A stretch of DNA of 64,000 bases from Chitinophagaceae bacterium. GTDB taxonomy: Bacteria; Bacteroidota; Bacteroidia; Chitinophagales; Chitinophagaceae. Location of the stretch: assembly GCA_016786885.1 (NCBI GenBank), contig JAEUVO010000022.1, positions 1 through 64,000 on the forward strand, written 5' to 3'. This document shows positions 62,246-64,000 of this stretch, in pieces (positions within the stretch are counted from its first letter, which is position 1; every line of letters begins with the position of its first letter). Below the pieces are notes generated by a model. It was not told the origin of the DNA. It did no database searches and worked only from the letters and a program-made list of their open reading frames with translations. A program made the translations under genes and the position numbers.

Positions 62246-64000
62246 CTATGCTTTGGGAGAAGTAGTTTTTGTTCTTTCTGCTACAGCTTTTTTGCCTAAT
62301 GGTCTTTTGCCACCAAGGTCAACCAGAATCGGTGCAGCCACAAAGATAGAAGAGTAAGTACCAGTGATAACACCGATCAGCATAGCAAAAGCAAAGCCTC
62401 TCGTTACCTCACCACCTACAAGGAACAGGATCAGGATAGTAAGGAACACCGTCAGCGAGGTCATGATAGTACGGCTAAGTGTTTCGTTGATAGCCCTGTT
62501 GATCACTTCTGCTCTTGGTGCGGTCGGCATCAGTTTGCTGTCTTCACGGATACGGTCAAATACGATTACCGTATCATTCATAGAGAAACCGATCACCGTT
62601 AATACAGCCGCAATAAAGTGCTGATCTATCTCCAGCGGGAACGGAACAATTGCTTTTGCAAAGGAGAATACGATCAGTGTTACAAATACGTCATGCAGCA
62701 ACGCAACGATTGTACCTAAGGAATATCTCCAGTCGCGGAAACGGATGAAGATATACAGGAAGATTACCAATAACGCAAAAAGGGTGGCTTTAACAGCTCC
62801 TTTCTTCAAATCATCTGAAATAGTAGGAAGTACTTTTTTAGACTGCGGCATGTACTTCTCTGACTTGAATTGCTCAAAGCTCAGGTTAGCAGGCAGATGG
62901 CTTTTTAAGCCTTCGTACAGTTTTACTGCCACTACTGAGTCTGCTGCGGTACGGGTATCTTTAATCAGGTAAGAAGTTGTTATATCCAGTTTGGAGTTAT
63001 CACCAATTGTTTTGATAATGGTGTTCTCTCCTTCGAAGGCTTTATTAAGGTCTTCTCTTACTTTTTCCTCATCTACTTTTTTGTCAAACTGAATGGTATA
63101 ACTTCTGCCTCCATCAAACTCAACTCCGTAACGGAAGCCATTAAAGAAAGAGGCAATACCCAGTGCCAGTACTACAAATGAAATTATGTAAGCCACTTTA
63201 CGGTATTCAATGAACTTGAATTTGGCATGTTTGAATATACGACGGGATATACCAGTGAAGTATTCAAGATGCTTCTTCTTATTAGTGAATAAGTCACTTA
63301 TCCAACGGCTAACAAGGATACCACAGAATAATGAAAGCAGGATACCAATTATCTGTGTGGTTGCAAAACCTTTAACAGGTCCTAATCCGAAATAGAAAAG
63401 AATAAAGGCTGTTAATAAAGTGGTAACGTGGGCATCCAGCACAGGTGGTAATGAACGTTTATATCCTTCATTAATGGCGGGAATATATCCTTTGCCTTTT
63501 GAAAGCTCTTCTTTTATACGTTCATAGATAATTACGTTGGTATCTACCGCCATACCGATGGTTAATACCAGGCCTGCGATACCAGGAGCAGTTAATGTTG
63601 CTCCCAACCCGGCAAGTATACCTACGGTAAATAATAAGTTCAGAATAAGGGCAATATTAGCCACCCAACCGCTGGTGTTGTAGTATACAAGCATCAGCAG
63701 GAATATCACTACAAAAGAGATAATAAATGCCAATGAACCACCACGGATTGCTTCGGCACCCAGGGTAGGCCCAACCTGCTGCTCTTGTACGATTTTTGCA
63801 GGAGCAGGCAATTTACCGATCATTAAAATATTGGCAAGGTCGGCTGCTTCCTGTTGAGTATAACTTCCGGAAATGGAAGAAATACCGTTAGGGATCGCAT
63901 TAATAACATTTGGGGCAGACTGCACAACATTATCAAGAACGATGGCAATAGGTTTGCCAACATTCTCCTCTGTCATTTTTTTCCAGATGCTGGCTCCGGC
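62246..64000 (-). CDS. secDF: Protein translocase subunit SecDF (fused; N-terminus outside the window)
   Basis: At least 584 residues are encoded; the frame continues in the same phase to the window edge. The first part is the end of the SecD domain (NVGKPIAIVLDNVVQSAPNV, then the first RND-like bundle and GMAVDTNVIIYERIKEEL). SecF begins near the middle (FKFIEYRKVAYIISFVVLALG, RYGVEFDGGRSYTIQF) and has the second D4-like motif (IGFSMNDTVIVFDRIREDS). SecDF uses the proton gradient to help protein export. Fusion of SecD and SecF is usual in Bacteroidota. Confidence 0.95.
   Translation of the reverse strand, partial: AGASIWKKMTEENVGKPIAIVLDNVVQSAPNVINAIPNGISSISGSYTQQEAADLANILMIGKLPAPAKIVQEQQVGPTLGAEAIRGGSLAFIISFVVIFLLMLVYYNTSGWVANIALILNLLFTVGILAGLGATLTAPGIAGLVLTIGMAVDTNVIIYERIKEELSKGKGYIPAINEGYKRSLPPVLDAHVTTLLTAFILFYFGLGPVKGFATTQIIGILLSLFCGILVSRWISDLFTNKKKHLEYFTGISRRIFKHAKFKFIEYRKVAYIISFVVLALGIASFFNGFRYGVEFDGGRSYTIQFDKKVDEEKVREDLNKAFEGENTIIKTIGDNSKLDITTSYLIKDTRTAADSVVAVKLYEGLKSHLPANLSFEQFKSEKYMPQSKKVLPTISDDLKKGAVKATLFALLVIFLYIFIRFRDWRYSLGTIVALLHDVFVTLIVFSFAKAIVPFPLEIDQHFIAAVLTVIGFSMNDTVIVFDRIREDSKLMPTAPRAEVINRAINETLSRTIMTSLTVFLTILILFLVGGEVTRGFAFAMLIGVITGTYSSIFVAAPILVDLGGKRPLGKKAVAERTKTTSPKA

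Overview
The window looks like chromosomal DNA of a member of the Bacteroidota, most likely the Chitinophagaceae. Reasons: moderate GC with tight co-directional gene clusters; bacillithiol genes (bshC, bshB1, a YfiT-type transferase); a fused SecDF; DUF4294, DUF7935-like and LytS/LytTR proteins; split methylmalonyl-CoA mutase; and many upstream regions carrying the Bacteroidota -7 promoter motif TAnnTTTG. I saw no rRNA, tRNA, insertion sequence, phage or CRISPR array. No gene-free stretch exceeds about 250 bases; the longest is 28262-28478. Genus is inference.

Layout. 1-6285 (+): tail of an unknown gene, a Gfo/Idh/MocA oxidoreductase, a PqqB-like lipoprotein, a DadA-like FAD oxidoreductase, an SMP-30-like secreted protein and bshC. 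6291-18009 (-): a secreted caspase/TPR/beta-barrel protein, a lipoprotein, an AT-rich membrane protein, then purE and purK separated by a four-helix-bundle gene and a complete RND efflux operon. 18080-20734 (+): a mini-ORF, HPPD, and an L,D-transpeptidase/TonB-like fusion. 20742-22004 (-): aspartate kinase. 22127-25916 (+): a compact operon fbp, GNAT, ABC ATPase, FKBP, yfiT, NUDIX. 25913-28252 (-): folC and a TonB-like protein. 28479-29954 (+): a large secreted protein of unknown function. 29959-39673 (-): DMT transporter, radical SAM, membrane protein, agmatinase-family, desaturase, bshB1, DUF4294, ccmF, ccmE. 39842-45874 (+ with one - gene): acyl-CoA dehydrogenase, YggS, a secreted protein, an intradiol-dioxygenase-like lipoprotein (-), a LytS/LytTR pair and a transglutaminase. 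45907-47011 (-): a SET-domain protein, a 49-residue lysine-rich protein and a META lipoprotein. 47195-50557 (+): a secreted protein, a CocE/NonD hydrolase and a cupin. 50574-53567 (-): two universal stress proteins and a DUF3095 cyclase-like protein, divergent from two paralogous membrane proteins (53743-54544). 54631-56854 (+): glnS and a helical protein. 56929-61196 (-): serine hydrolase, a small secreted protein, mutase, DUF7935-like. 61352-61693 (+): an IscA-type protein. 61690-64000 (-): a secreted protein and secDF, cut by the window edge.

How the genes work together. Most are core metabolism: purine synthesis, folate, gluconeogenesis, tyrosine and acyl-CoA breakdown, cytochrome c maturation, low-molecular-weight thiol metabolism, translation and secretion. 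The candidates for something less ordinary are the SET protein next to a lysine-rich mini-protein, the CxxxY-type CcmE, the exported caspase-barrel protein, the DUF3095/paralogous-membrane-protein/Usp neighbourhood, the transpeptidase-TonB fusion, and a structured intergenic region (28262-28478) that ends in a terminator with no gene in front of it.
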